Origin: Macrophomina tecta
Taxonomy: Eukaryota; Ascomycota; Dothideomycetes; Botryosphaeriales; Botryosphaeriaceae
Direction: 5' to 3'
Length of the DNA: 64,000 nucleotides
NCBI GenBank assembly: GCA_024180945.1
Contig: JAKSGN010000007.1
Coordinates: 3,782,001 to 3,846,000 of the forward strand
Shown: positions 47,131 through 57,930 of the stretch, piece after piece
Numbering within the stretch: the stretch's first letter is position 1
Layout of the letters: each line of letters opens with the position of its first letter
Notes under the pieces: model-generated
Databases searched by the model: none
Told to the model about the DNA's origin: nothing
Seen by the model: only the letters and a program-made list of their open reading frames with translations
Made by a program: the position numbers and the translations under genes

Positions 47131-47559
47131 GCGGCACTCTCGAGTCGCCGGGACATCCAGTTTCCTAATTTTTCCTCGGAAGCTTGAAATGATGGCAATC
47201 ATCATGACTCTACGGTGCTATTTCATATGTTTGTCCAAGACCAACCCTCTCGAGAAGTTCCCGTCCTGTCTGCACCGGCATAAATATGCTGTTGAAGCGG
47301 CTTCTGGCAGGACAAGTGCCGATGCACTGGTCGGTGGTAGGTGCATTGTCTATTATACATTCTTCATTCCCAGGCGGTATCACAGATAGTCCTGTGTGAC
47401 TTATATAGGCCTGGCATTGATGGAACTCTCAATGAATATGCTCTGCATAGTATTTTGTCTCAGATTTTATTTGGGACATCTCTCGATGCTTGCAGCTTAT
47501 TGGATCGCAAGAAAGTGACCAAATTCTGCACCACTGGCGCCATTCAGCTTTACTGTCAT

Positions 47560-49250
47560 TGATCATTCGTATTTACCCAGTCGACCCTTGTTCAAATGTC
47601 TAACCCATTGTGCGTTGAGTCAGGAGATCTATACATGCGCGATACCGCAATAGCTATCTACACCTTATTTTAACTCAAGCTCTACTATTCCTTTACACTT
47701 ATTTTGATCGGCTTCTGTTAGCTTGTATCTTGGTCGTTATCCTGTCGTCCCTGACGGTGGAGATGACTGTCCCTTTAGTTACACAGATATGGACGTTAAC
47801 CGCGGAATAGAGTAATTACGCGAGGCTTTTTGAGACTATTTACGGAAATGCAGTAGCGAGACGGAATTGAAAAATAAACTAACTTTCTTATTACGCTTGC
47901 TGGACACTATATTTGGATATGAGGGCGAGAAATTCTCGGTCACAGTGCTTGCTAGAAGACCCGTCGCTTTGGCCTTTCTCGTCTCAAAGTCCCACAGGTG
48001 GTGGAGTTCTTACATTACCTTATATAAGTTGTCGGATCATCCAAGGTATATTTTTTTTTACAATAGTTGTCATATTATTTAGGCATCACAATACCTAGGG
48101 CTTGAAAATGGATTATAAAAATCGACTCTACGATTGGAGACTACCCTTTTTCCCACACAAGTATGTATACCTTCAGATAAAGGTGGCTGCGGGAATAGAT
48201 ATTCACGACTGGCTTTAAGCTATAGAGCTCACTTACATCCGAGCTATTCATCGAAAGAGCCCGGATCCCTTAAGCCCCTCGGCCAATTTATTTTCATCTT
48301 TCACTTGTAAGGCATAAATTTAACACTGTATTTCGAGGTATACACGTAGCGGTGATGAAAGATTTCGAGAAATAGGACGTCTTGGTTCGCACTTTTCGCT
48401 TGTACTTATGGCAATACCTACCCAGGCATGCAGAGGAGATGGAGCGAGCCGGATTCTAAAAGATCCGCGAAGTAAGAGCGAGAGTGAGTGAACCATAAAA
48501 CCTCAAAGAATTATTGATCAGAAGGTACACGAAATGCGTATGCGCTTAATTTCCGGCAAACATGCTGTATGCCCATTCAGCCTATCGACAAAGGCGGGTT
48601 CTCATCGTACACGCCGACAGTATAATGTTTCCATCATCTAAGGCATGGGCTGAGGTAGCAATACGAAAAGGAATGTCCCGTCTGTAGCGATCCAGGCCTT
48701 GGCTTCCATGTTTCCCTCAGCAGCCGTTACCTTACTTTCATTAACCATTAACTCTATTTATGGGTTCGCCGGAGCACATGTACCGTAACAAAGCGAGGCA
48801 AATTTAGAAACAAATAGAATCACTTGCGAATCTAGGCTGTGCACGATTGACGTAAGCTTAACACGCAAATTGACTCTGTCTGCACCAAATCAGTTCATGC
48901 ATGAAAGATCTTTGAAGGACGGACGCCACCTCCGGCTAAAGTTGAGTTTGACGACCACACTCACTGCACTATAACGAACAGGACTAGCCAGTGAACATCA
49001 TCTTCTGCAGGAGGACGGATAGTATAGTCAACTCCATCTGCGTGAGCTTGATGTTTAGCAAGGATGCGAGATGAACTGTTAGCATGTTGAATGCTCTCAG
49101 TCAATAATAAACACACAAGATTGGAAGATAGGCTTTTAAAATGTAGGCATCTAAGAATATTTATGTATATATAGAATTATGATCTCCTGGTATCTCCCAA
49201 GCGCACATAATGACGCCTTCTCCGGATTCGGTGCTATTCGGTTGAGCTAT
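47560..49250. repeat. A+T-rich gene-free block, possibly old RIP-affected DNA
   Basis: Stops occur densely in all frames, with many TATA/TTTA/AATA strings. It is less extreme than the block at 15.6-16.5 kb. No transposon domain or terminal repeat is readable, so the origin is uncertain. Confidence 0.35.
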
Positions 49251-49257
49251 CGAGCTT

Positions 49258-51371
49258 TCAATCGTCGAGCACTACCGTCTCCATGGCCCTATTTATGTTC
49301 GCCATATTAATACTGGCGGCGGCAGCGGCATTCCTCATGGCCTTGTGCTCTCTGTACTCTTTTCCAAGTATCTCCATTATGTCTTTATGACACCTTCCCT
49401 CATTCGCGCGCTTGATCCTCTGAAAGTTCTCTTTCATGAATATTTGGTACTCGCTTGGGCGTTTGCCTGAAATCTTCTGTCGCACAGCTGGTTTGATTTG
49501 CGCCAGCTCTGCCTTGCAGGAGCCGCATCGATGTTTTGCCGGATCAATAGACTTCGAGTGGCGCTTGAACTCTTGCCCGCAACTGACACAGGCCCATATG
49601 TATTTGTAATCGATGGTGTAGGTGTGCTTGGTCGTCACGTTGATGTTCTTCTGACCAAATGCCCGTGTAACCTTTTTGCCCCTATCGTCCGAAGTCAGCC
49701 CTGCTTGGTTCGAGAACTCCATGTTTTGTCTCTTATCAACATACCACTCCTTGAACTCTTTTCCATGCGGGTTGTCTTGAATGTTGCTGATCATGAAGTT
49801 TGCAAGATGACAAAATTCGTGCGCTATGACATTGAGGAGTCGATCTGTTCAGGAACGGTCAGCCTGCTTTCTGTGAACGAGACAAGTCGTACTCACCCTC
49901 GTCGTCTATGACTTTCTCTGCAAGCTCAATGCTAGCGTAATGTCTGTGATGTACCATGGAGGTTCCGTTATCCAGAGTCTTCAGGGTTTCTCTCTTCCAA
50001 TTTGCTCTTCCCGCCGTGGTGTTCAACGTCTTACTCCATACCAATTTTACTCCCCCGCAATCGGCCGAAAGCGATGATATTTGTCCTTGTGTTATTGTAT
50101 CATCAAGCTCTTTCAAAAAGTTCTCTGCCAGCTCATGCTTTCGTTGCTCAAAACATTTGCGACGAGGGTCCCTCTTGACCGGGCTCTTTTTTCGCTCAAA
50201 AGGCTGTTCAGTTGACTTATCGTCCAGTACACCGAGACGCTGCTGTTTTCTAGGAGATGACAGGACTTTGCGAGGTGAGTGCTGATCGTTCCAAGTGTTG
50301 ACCACCTCAGCAGACCAGAAGGCATCCACGCTTGGCCCGTGCGGGGGTGTGGGAATGCTGATCTTCTTCGAAGGAGAGGCTTGCCCAGGCTTGCGAGGAT
50401 TCGCGGGGGGCGATGGGGTACGATGATGACCGATCAGCTCTCGGACCTTGTGCGGGGATTTGCTGCGAGGGGGTGAGCTGCAAATTCATTATTAGCACAT
50501 GTGAGCTTAGGATTGGGGGTGTTGACTGCTCTCACTATCTTAATACAGCATTTTGATCCGCAGAAGAAGAGCTGGAAGGCCTTTCGCAAGGATCACGTAT
50601 AGAGGTGGGCTTTTTCAATGCTGGTGTGGCTAACACATCCTCGAGATGTTCGTCATCATAGCATTTTGCAGTGGGAATTGGGGGGACAACGCCTTGAGGT
50701 CTCTCTGTGGGACCTCTATGGCACACAGCGTCCACAGGCTGCGAGTTCCTTGCGCCAGGCTCCTGGGTGCTCGGTGGAAGTGGTTGCCCGTCCTGAAGCT
50801 GGCCGTCTTCTGCTGATTCATCGTAATCTGATCCGCACCACAAACTTGTTTCCACATTTTCAGCAGAGTCAGATTCTGAACCTAGATCCGAAGCCGATTG
50901 AGTTTCCGAAGCCCCATCGGTGTCATCCAGTTCTATGATGTACCTCGCCGTTTTCTTAGCTGCTCTTGCTGGTGTCCGCTTCACGGAGGAGGAAGCCCTA
51001 CGAAGGGTCATGTCTTCATCATCCAGTGAAGCGATTGACCCAAAAGTGGACGGGTCGGCCTGATGTATGAACCTCGTGCGTAGAGCAGGATTTTTGAGCA
51101 AACGCTGTCGTCTCGGTGCAGTGGATTTGTCCTTGGCCTTTTGAACAAATGGCTCTTTCACCGATTCCAAGTAATCATCATGGCAAATCTCCGCGGGCTC
51201 CTTGGATATAGGCGAAACCAATGTTGTCCGGTCGACAGGCAGTACTGGTTTCCTGGCTTTCAGCATTGGTGAGCCTGTCGTGGTTGAAGATTTTGCATTG
51301 CGGCGCCGCGCGAGGATGTCTGTGAGCGCTGGCAGCTCGTCATCGCTGCTCTCGTAATTGGAGCGGGCCAT
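49258..51371 (-). CDS. GCNA-like SprT-domain metalloprotease with HMG-box
   Basis: Exons 51371-50536, 50477-49897 and 49844-49258 encode 667 residues. The order of parts matches animal GCNA (ACRC): an acidic disordered N-terminus, SprT-like protease, zinc finger, then HMG box. The N-terminal region (1-300) is rich in Asp/Glu/Ser and holds YIIELDDTD (144-152), a SUMO-interacting-motif-like sequence. The SprT active site is HEFCH (481-485) with the third zinc ligand in NPHGKEF (His499), joined across the second intron. A zinc ribbon has C558/C561 and C579/C582 (WACVSCGQEF, RCGSCKAEL). The HMG-like segment KRPSEYQIFMKENFQRIKRA starts at about 600. GCNA proteins act against DNA-protein crosslinks, notably topoisomerase 2, during replication and meiosis. 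Activity here is inferred from the intact HExxH motif. Confidence 0.87.
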
Positions 51372-53166
51372 GTGACAGACAGGCAGGACACGGTGATTCG
51401 GAGGCCGGGGATGCAACGTTGGGAGAGAGCTTCTCGGTGACGGTCGGGCGGTTTGAGGTGCAGCAAAGGTCTCGGTTTACCCAGCCTTGTCGATAGTTGG
51501 CGCGGCAACAGGCGTCTTGGCAGGCTGAGGGAGAGGCGAGAATGGCGACATATGGCGACATCAGTGTCAGCACCCGAACGAGGAAGCGCAAGGGCAGAAT
51601 TGGGCAAATCGACCTGCTGGAACGGGACAAAATGGACACCGAGCCCAAGATGCTAAGCAACATGGCGCTGCACCCCGCATTCGTGGCTTTGGATGGCGGT
51701 TTGCCTTTGCGCAGCGTAGGGCTGACATCGCTCCAACCTCATCTCAACCTCGCCGGGCCACCCACCCTCTCTTCTCCCCTTCTCCACTGTCTCAGAACCT
51801 CCCGCCCAGATCCCGCGCCTGCTACAGTGGCTCGGCACAGCGCATTCACTCCCCGACTGGCGAGCGGCGCCGGCAGGGCCCCCCGTCGGCGTGGAAGCGA
51901 TGCACACGCATGGACAAAACGCCAGGAAAAGCACGGAGGGAGGCAGGAAAGCGACACGATCGTCGAGGGTGGCCTCGCATTGGACATCTAGAGCAATTTT
52001 GCTGGATCAGGCAAACAGCCTTGGCTCACATGTTTCACGGAGGAAAGTTTCGAGCAGCTTGGCAGTTGATCAAGAGTAAACGCCCAGGCGGGCTTGGTGC
52101 GACGCGCAAACGGCCATGATATGCAGGAGGCCAGCGTGGAGGGCGAATGGCGGGGTTCGCGTAAATGGCGGCGGGACAAAGGCGCCGGCAGACGGCCACA
52201 GCCACGGCGACGGCGAGATTGGCGGCGGGCAGCGCAGGATCATTGCCGTGAATGGGAGGCGCACGGTGGGAGTCGTCTCCTGAAAGATGAAACAGGCGGC
52301 CGGAGAGGAAGAAATGATGCAGTCATTTGCGGGAAATCGGGACGCGGGCAGAGTGTTTTGCTGAGATCTGGCGGGATGAGAAAGCACGCGTGATCTGCCG
52401 GCCAATGACGCGCGCGGGCAGCGTCCTTCCCTTTTGCTTTCGCCTTGGCATCGCCTCCGCTCACCTCGATTCTCTGCTTCAAGGCCCATCCCTCCCGTCA
52501 TGCAGCCCTCGACCCCCCGTCGGCGCGCCAGACTCCGCGGTTCGAGCGGCCAGCCGGCAGCCAGTCGTGCGCGGCTTGCGCAACGCCCATCGTGCGACTG
52601 CGGCAGTCAGCGTCATCAGCATCATCCCTCTGCAGCGTTGGCGGTCGCAGCGCCGCCCGTCTGCCACGAGTCGCACCGCAGCCGCACCGCAGCCGCACCG
52701 CAGCCGCCGGCCTGCAGCAAACGGCCGCCTTGCCTCTCTCGGGCTGGCGCGCGTGCGTAAGGTATGCAGGCGTCGATACTTGCCTGAGCCAGCCGTCAGG
52801 GGCGTGAAGCCGCCTCACAGCTGACGACTGCGACACCCACACCCCCCGGGCGCCGCAATCTGGAAGCCGCCAGCGGCATTCTTGACGCGCGGCGATCGAA
52901 ATGTGCGCTGCCCGGTGGAGCCTGCCCTGGGTCCCTGGCCGCCCATGTCATGAAACGTTTGAGACTTGCGCACTGCCCATCCCCAGCGTCCCCATATATA
53001 TGAATGCCCGTGGCGGGAAGTGGTGGCCTGCTCCCAGCCCTAATTGTTTTTGAGCCCGCCGTCACTCTCTCCTTAAACAAGCGCTCAATTAACCTTCGCT
53101 CGACCTCTACCTTTGCCAATTTGTCGCTCCTTCGTCCTCGCTGCCTCTCCCGTCCCATCTTTCACC
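51372..53166. other. Divergent spacer between the GCNA-like and sulfotransferase-like genes
   Basis: About 1.8 kb without a supported gene. The interval is G+C-rich from 51700 to 52950 with overlapping frames on both strands. It includes three copies of an 11-bp unit at 52672-52704. The last 130 bp before the plus-strand start is C/T-rich, a likely leader. Confidence 0.45.
52672..52704. repeat. Three tandem copies of CGCACCGCAGC
   Basis: Perfect 11-bp minisatellite in non-coding G+C-rich DNA. Confidence 0.9.
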
Positions 53167-54201
53167 ATGACATACCGTGACCAGTATACCCCGAAGCCCG
53201 TCACCGACATCTTCACGGCTGATACCGATATCGACCGTCGCCAATGCAAGCGTACCGTGCCCATGAGGGTCATGTGCCTCGGACTTGGACGCACCGGCAC
53301 AGCCTGTGAGTAGCCGTGAATATAATCGAGAAAGCAGCTCGAGAGCTGACCGCCGCCTGTAGCCCTGCGTGATGCTCTGCGGGAGCTTGGCTTCAACGAC
53401 ACCTACCACATGATGGCCGTCAGTGTCGAGAACCCGCCCGACGCCCTCTTCTGGATGGACGCTCTTGCCCACAAGTATGACGGTGTTGGCGAGTTTGGCC
53501 GTGAACAGTGGGACCAGCTGCTCGGTCATTGCCAGGTATTATTGTCCACGACCAGCCATACACTGTAGAAGCTAACGCATCCGCAGTCATTGTGCGACTG
53601 GCCCGCCATCGCCTTCGCAAAGGAGCTGATCGAAGCCTACCCGGAGGCCAAAATCATCCTGACCACCCGCGATGTTGACTCTTGGCACGCGTAAGTCGAC
53701 GGGATGTTGCGTGACTTGGCTGCATCTGCTAATCGAAGCTGCAGTTCCTGCCTGAAGACGGTCGACTGGCGCGCCAATGATCCGGAGCTGAAGATGGTTG
53801 CCAAGTGGGACTGGGGCGCGGGTCTTTACCAGCCCATGCTCCACAAGTTCTGGACCAGCTTCTTCAAGGGTGATTTCAAGAAGTACGGCAAGCAGGTCTA
53901 CCATGAGCACTACGAGGAGGTGCGCAAGATGGTGCCGCCGGAGAACCTTCTCGAGTACCGCATGGGCCAGGGCTGGGAGCCGCTCTGCGACTTCCTCGAG
54001 GTGCCTGTGCCGGATAAGAAGTTCCCGCATACCAACGACACGGACGGCTTTGTCGATAGATGCCGTGGGCGTAATAGGGCTCAGATGTGTAATGTCGCTT
54101 TCCGCACGCTGGTCGTCGGTGGTGGCGCAGCAGCGACGGTGCTGGCGGCGTCGATGACGCTGCATCGCTTCTTCGGCCATAGGCTGTTTGGCAGCTCGTA
54201 G
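53167..54201 (+). CDS. P-loop sulfotransferase-like protein (Sulfotransfer_4 type)
   Basis: Exons 53167-53305, 53363-53535, 53587-53700 and 53755-54201 encode 290 residues. The 5'-phosphosulfate-binding loop is LGLGRTGTAS (38-47), split by the first intron. It is followed by the family's LRDALRELGF and YHMMAV. AYPEAKIILTTRDVDSWHAS corresponds to the 3'-phosphate-binding strand and helix. DWPAIAFAKELIE and the C-terminal LLEYRMGQGWEPLCDFLEVP complete the pattern. Such fungal proteins are often mislabelled as NAD-dependent epimerases. The acceptor is unknown. The C-terminal 30 residues (TLVVGGGAAATVLAASMTLH) form a likely transmembrane tail anchor. The arylsulfotransferase-like gene follows about 960 bp downstream on the same strand. 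Confidence 0.85.
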
Positions 54202-55165
54202 GATTGCACGAAGGAAGGCGATTACGCTTACAGATTCTTAGCACGTTTGGGACAGGGTTTTGATACACGCGCATTGGATGCTTCAAGCCGGGTTCGGGCT
54301 TACGCTGGTAATATGTTATCTTGAAAAACAGGCGACGCGGAGTTATGTGGCATCTGGTATAGAGGACACCTCTTTCTTGGCGTAGGTTTATGCACATAGC
54401 ACTTTGTTGAAACCATAATGGATTGACCCTTCAACGGGCTGCAACTAGCAGAGACTATGTACACTTCAGAGTTGGGACTAAGCCCAATTAGGCCTTCTAT
54501 TCTGGGCAGATCCTACGCGCGACTCATCGTCCTTCGACACACTTGAATGCCCGGGGGTAGCCGGGCTCATTCCGCATCTGATGGAGAGAAATACACACCT
54601 AATCTGGACATGTCTCTTGCCGTCTGATCCGGCATCCCTGAGCTTGGCGCAATACGGCTGAGGGTGACAGAGGATGCCAGGCGCGCAGGGGCTGGAGCCA
54701 GTCCGGCGGTCGACGGATGGCCCCGCGGGAGTAGCGGGCGGCGGCCAGCGGACGACGGGCAGAGGAGCGTTTGCCAAGAAGTGCGATGCGTAAGGGGTGG
54801 GGACGGCGGTGTTTGGAGGCTCTCCTGGGGAGAGAGGCTTCCGATTGCGATGGGCCTGGTGGGGGCACGCCTCCAATCTCGTTCGGGGCGCGGTGTGGCT
54901 GATCGGCCAAGGGCAGGGATGCGCGTCTGTTGCGTCGAGGCACTGGGTGGGCCCGCGACTCAAACGTGGCCGCCGCCTCAGCTGCTGCGCTTGAGTCTGG
55001 CTGCGTAAGGCCGTCGCGCGGCTCAGGGCGCCCGCGAGCATTTTGTCTGGCCGCGTCAGCGTCATCCTCTGCCACCCAACCTTCTGCTTCCGCCAACGGG
55101 TGTTTGTGCCTTCAATGCCCACTGCAGCCCGTCGCTCTTCTTCTTTCTAGCCCGCACCTTTTGCC
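54202..55165. other. Spacer between the two sulfotransferase-like genes
   Basis: About 960 bp; no supported gene. The final 150 bp is C/T-rich, a likely leader for the next gene. Confidence 0.5.
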
Positions 55166-57208
55166 ATGTCGCTCGCACCTGCCTCTCCTTCGCGCCTTTC
55201 CGTCCTGCTGTCTTGTGCATTGTATATTCTTTCTTTTGCTATCTCGGCCGGCGCAGACCTTAACAACGACACCTCTCCCACTTATTTCTTCCACTCGGTG
55301 CGTGCCGCCCCAGTTGCTTCTCCCAGCCAGCTTCTAACGCCGTCGCCGCAGAGACCAGAGCTCCATGCGCCCATAATACGTTTTGAAGTGCTCTGGCCGG
55401 ACTTCGTGTCTCCGGGCTACATATTTCTCTCTCCCTACCGCAATGTCGACCCGGGTCCGTATATCTACGATAATTATGGCGTGAGTACCGCTACTTCCTG
55501 CGGCGCAGCCCAGTCTGACCCCCCGCAGAACCTCGTCTGGTCCGGAGCTGGTCTCATGGGCCCCATGGTTGGCCACGCCCCGCGTGTCTGCGACTACCAG
55601 GGCGCCGATCACATTTGCTTCTACCAAGGCGAGCAATACCAGGGCTTTGCACGCGGTCACGGCATGATTATGAACAACGAGTACCGCATCGTCAAGACGG
55701 TTGAAAGCGGAGGTTCCACTGCTCAGGCAGACATGCACGAATTCCGCGTGCTCCCCGGCGGTATGACGGCACTCATGACCATCTACCAAACGCGCCAGTA
55801 CGACCTTGCGCCCTTTGGTATTGAGCGTGGAATGGGGTGGATTGTGGACAGCATATTCCAAGAGGTGGACATTGAGACCAATGACGTGCTCTTCGAGTGG
55901 CGGGCGTTGGACCACATCTCTCCGAGCTTCAGCTACACAATGCCGGCTACTACCGACACCAGCGGCGACGGGCGCTCGCACGGCTCGCCCTGGGACTATT
56001 TCCACATCAACTCTATTGACAAGAATGCCGACGGCGACTATCTGATCTCTTCGCGCCACATGGCAGCCGTGTACAAGATTTCGGGCGAAGATGGGCATGT
56101 AATCTGGGAGCTCAACGGCGCAAACCCCAGTTTCCACAACCTTGGCCTGCACTTTTCCAGCCAGCATCATGCTCGCTGGCTGAAGGAGAACTCGACTCAC
56201 ACGATTCTTTCTCTTTTCGACAATGCGAGCAACCACTACAACACGACTAACCCGTGGTCGCGCGGCATGACTGTTGCCATCAACCACATTGACCGGACGG
56301 CATCGATGCTCCAGGAGTGGCTGGCGCCGGACGCAGCAGGCGGGGTTCTATCGGGATCGCAGGGCAACATGCAGGTGCTGAAGGACGGCCATGTCATGAT
56401 TGGCTGGGGAAACAACCCCTTCTTTTCGGAGCATCTGCCGACGGGTGAGGCGGTCATGTACGGTAAGCTCGCGGACCCCGAGTCTGGCGTGGTCAACTAC
56501 CGCGTGTACAAGTATGAGTGGACGGGCACGCCACGAGACAACCCCGCTCTGTGGACGTACTCGCGCACGGGTACTAGCGTCGCCGGCATGGTCTTTTATG
56601 TTTCGTGGAACGGCGCCACCGAGGTGCGATCGTGGAAATTCTACGCAAGCAACGACGCCAACGGGCCTTGGGAATTTGTGGGCAACGCAACCAAGAGGGG
56701 ATTCGAGACACGGCTACGCATCGAAACAGTTAAATCGTATGCATTCGCAGAGGCGGTGGACGAGCACGGAAATGTGCTGAGGCGCTCGGCTGTCACCAAG
56801 ACGTTCGTGCCGTCGGCGGGCCTCATGCCGTCGTGCGATGATTGGAGCTGCCAGCAGCACCCGCCGCTCGCTGAGGACGAAGTGATCGAAGCACACGCAC
56901 CATTCGTAGCCAACGGCGGGGCTGGGTGGAACACAGGCCTGAACAGCAAGACCTACTACCTATCGTTGCCAAAGTCGGTGGGTTCGTTGATGGCGAGCAT
57001 TGCAGGACCCTTGGCGGTGGGCTTGGCGGTGGTGCTGCTGCTCGCTCTGTGTCTGTACAAACACCGGGCCATGCGGAGCATGTCCGGCTGGCAGCGATCG
57101 TTGCAGCAGCGGGCAGTCGACCTGCAGGAGGTGCTGAGCCCAGACGGAGTGCGGCAACGGCTCCTCAGGAAATACAAGCGGGTAGGGGATACGGAGACGG
57201 GGCTGTGA
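55166..57208 (+). CDS. Secretory, membrane-anchored arylsulfotransferase-like protein
   Basis: Exons 55166-55297, 55352-55480 and 55529-57208 encode 646 residues. The N-terminus has a signal peptide (LSVLLSCALYILSFAISAGA). The body matches the fungal arylsulfotransferase (ASST, Arylsulfotran_2) family: HAPIIRFEVLWPDFVSPGYI, FLSPYRNVDPGPYIYDNYG, NLVWSGAG, ARGHGMIMNNEYRIVKTVES, DYFHINSIDKNADGDYLISS and FSSQHHARWLKE. Repeated beta-propeller-like strands are evident, as are several N-glycosylation sites (NNDTS, ENSTH, DNASN). A C-terminal transmembrane helix (GPLAVGLAVVLLLALCLYKH) and a basic tail follow. Bacterial ASST moves sulfate between phenols without PAPS; the fungal substrate is unknown. 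Two introns (54 nt at 55298-55351, 48 nt at 55481-55528) are multiples of three without stops, so the unspliced frame is fully open. They interrupt conserved family sequence, which supports removal. Confidence 0.87.
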   Translation: MSLAPASPSRLSVLLSCALYILSFAISAGADLNNDTSPTYFFHSVRAAPVASPSQLLTPSPQRPELHAPIIRFEVLWPDFVSPGYIFLSPYRNVDPGPYIYDNYGVSTATSCGAAQSDPPQNLVWSGAGLMGPMVGHAPRVCDYQGADHICFYQGEQYQGFARGHGMIMNNEYRIVKTVESGGSTAQADMHEFRVLPGGMTALMTIYQTRQYDLAPFGIERGMGWIVDSIFQEVDIETNDVLFEWRALDHISPSFSYTMPATTDTSGDGRSHGSPWDYFHINSIDKNADGDYLISSRHMAAVYKISGEDGHVIWELNGANPSFHNLGLHFSSQHHARWLKENSTHTILSLFDNASNHYNTTNPWSRGMTVAINHIDRTASMLQEWLAPDAAGGVLSGSQGNMQVLKDGHVMIGWGNNPFFSEHLPTGEAVMYGKLADPESGVVNYRVYKYEWTGTPRDNPALWTYSRTGTSVAGMVFYVSWNGATEVRSWKFYASNDANGPWEFVGNATKRGFETRLRIETVKSYAFAEAVDEHGNVLRRSAVTKTFVPSAGLMPSCDDWSCQQHPPLAEDEVIEAHAPFVANGGAGWNTGLNSKTYYLSLPKSVGSLMASIAGPLAVGLAVVLLLALCLYKHRAMRSMSGWQRSLQQRAVDLQEVLSPDGVRQRLLRKYKRVGDTETGL

Positions 57209-57930
57209 TCAGGCAGGAGTTTTCTAGACAATAGATCGCTGAGAACAAAACATTTTAATGCACATCAGGCGCCCCGAGGCAGCTCGCCGTTCGATCCGAC
57301 TTGGCCACGATCGGCCCAGCGGCGGCGTGGATGCAGTGATGTCAGGAAGATGCAGCAGGAGCTGGTGTATTGGGCAACGAGCGAGGGCAGATAACGGCGC
57401 GCGTCGTGGCGGCTGTGGCTTGCGGGGGGTTGCTGGATGGCGGTCATGGGCGGGCGGGCAGCGAGAGCGGGGGCAGCGAAGGGCAGTGGAAGGAGGGGGG
57501 GCGGGCGCTGCTAATGATAGTCGGAGCGTGTGGGAGAAGACGAGGAAGCGAGGCAGGCGAGTCGTAGACACTCGGGCAACACAAGCCTTCCCAAGCTTTT
57601 CAGACCTCGGGGCGGCGTTAGGCATCGGGGCTGCAAGCGGCGCTGATCAGCAGCGAGAAGATGATTGCGCGGCCGTCGCAAATAGCCTGAGGCGGGCGCA
57701 TGCGACAGGCGGCACTGGCAGCGGCACCGGCCCCTGGCAATGTCGCGGCTGCCGCCAAGGCCTGCCAAGAACAGGGCCTGATGCACGTCCGCAGCCGCCA
57801 GTACGTATGCTGCTGCGACGGAGCTGACGGAGACGCCCCACAGCCTGCGTTATCACCCACGCTGCCGGCGGCGCACTACCTATTGTACTGCCCCATCCCG
57901 CCTGCTACCTCCCACCTTCCACTCCAGACC
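57209..57930. other. Spacer between the arylsulfotransferase-like and MFS genes
   Basis: About 720 bp, G/A-rich on plus in its first half. A frame in phase with the MFS gene opens at 57700, but its translation is Ala/Cys/Pro-rich and not transporter-like. No gene supported. Confidence 0.5.

Larger units (their letters stand above)
46629..49257. other. Spacer between DAL3 and the GCNA-like gene, largely A+T-rich
   Basis: About 2.6 kb with no supported gene. It contains a T run (46804-46824), an 18-bp tandem duplication (47095-47130) and an A+T-rich stretch listed separately. Confidence 0.5.

Noticed and set aside
51497..51991. 164-codon frame on plus between the GCNA-like and sulfotransferase-like genes
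   Set aside because: The first part has a plausible charged sequence (TRTRKRKGRIGQIDLLERDK), but the rest is low complexity, other frames overlap it and no homology is recognised. Kept as spacer.
55334..56287. 317-codon frame on minus inside the arylsulfotransferase-like gene
   Set aside because: It is the antisense shadow of a well-supported gene.
57700..57930. 77-residue N-terminal extension of the MFS transporter
   Set aside because: In frame but Ala/Cys/Pro-rich with no transporter character; the start at 57931 is adequate.
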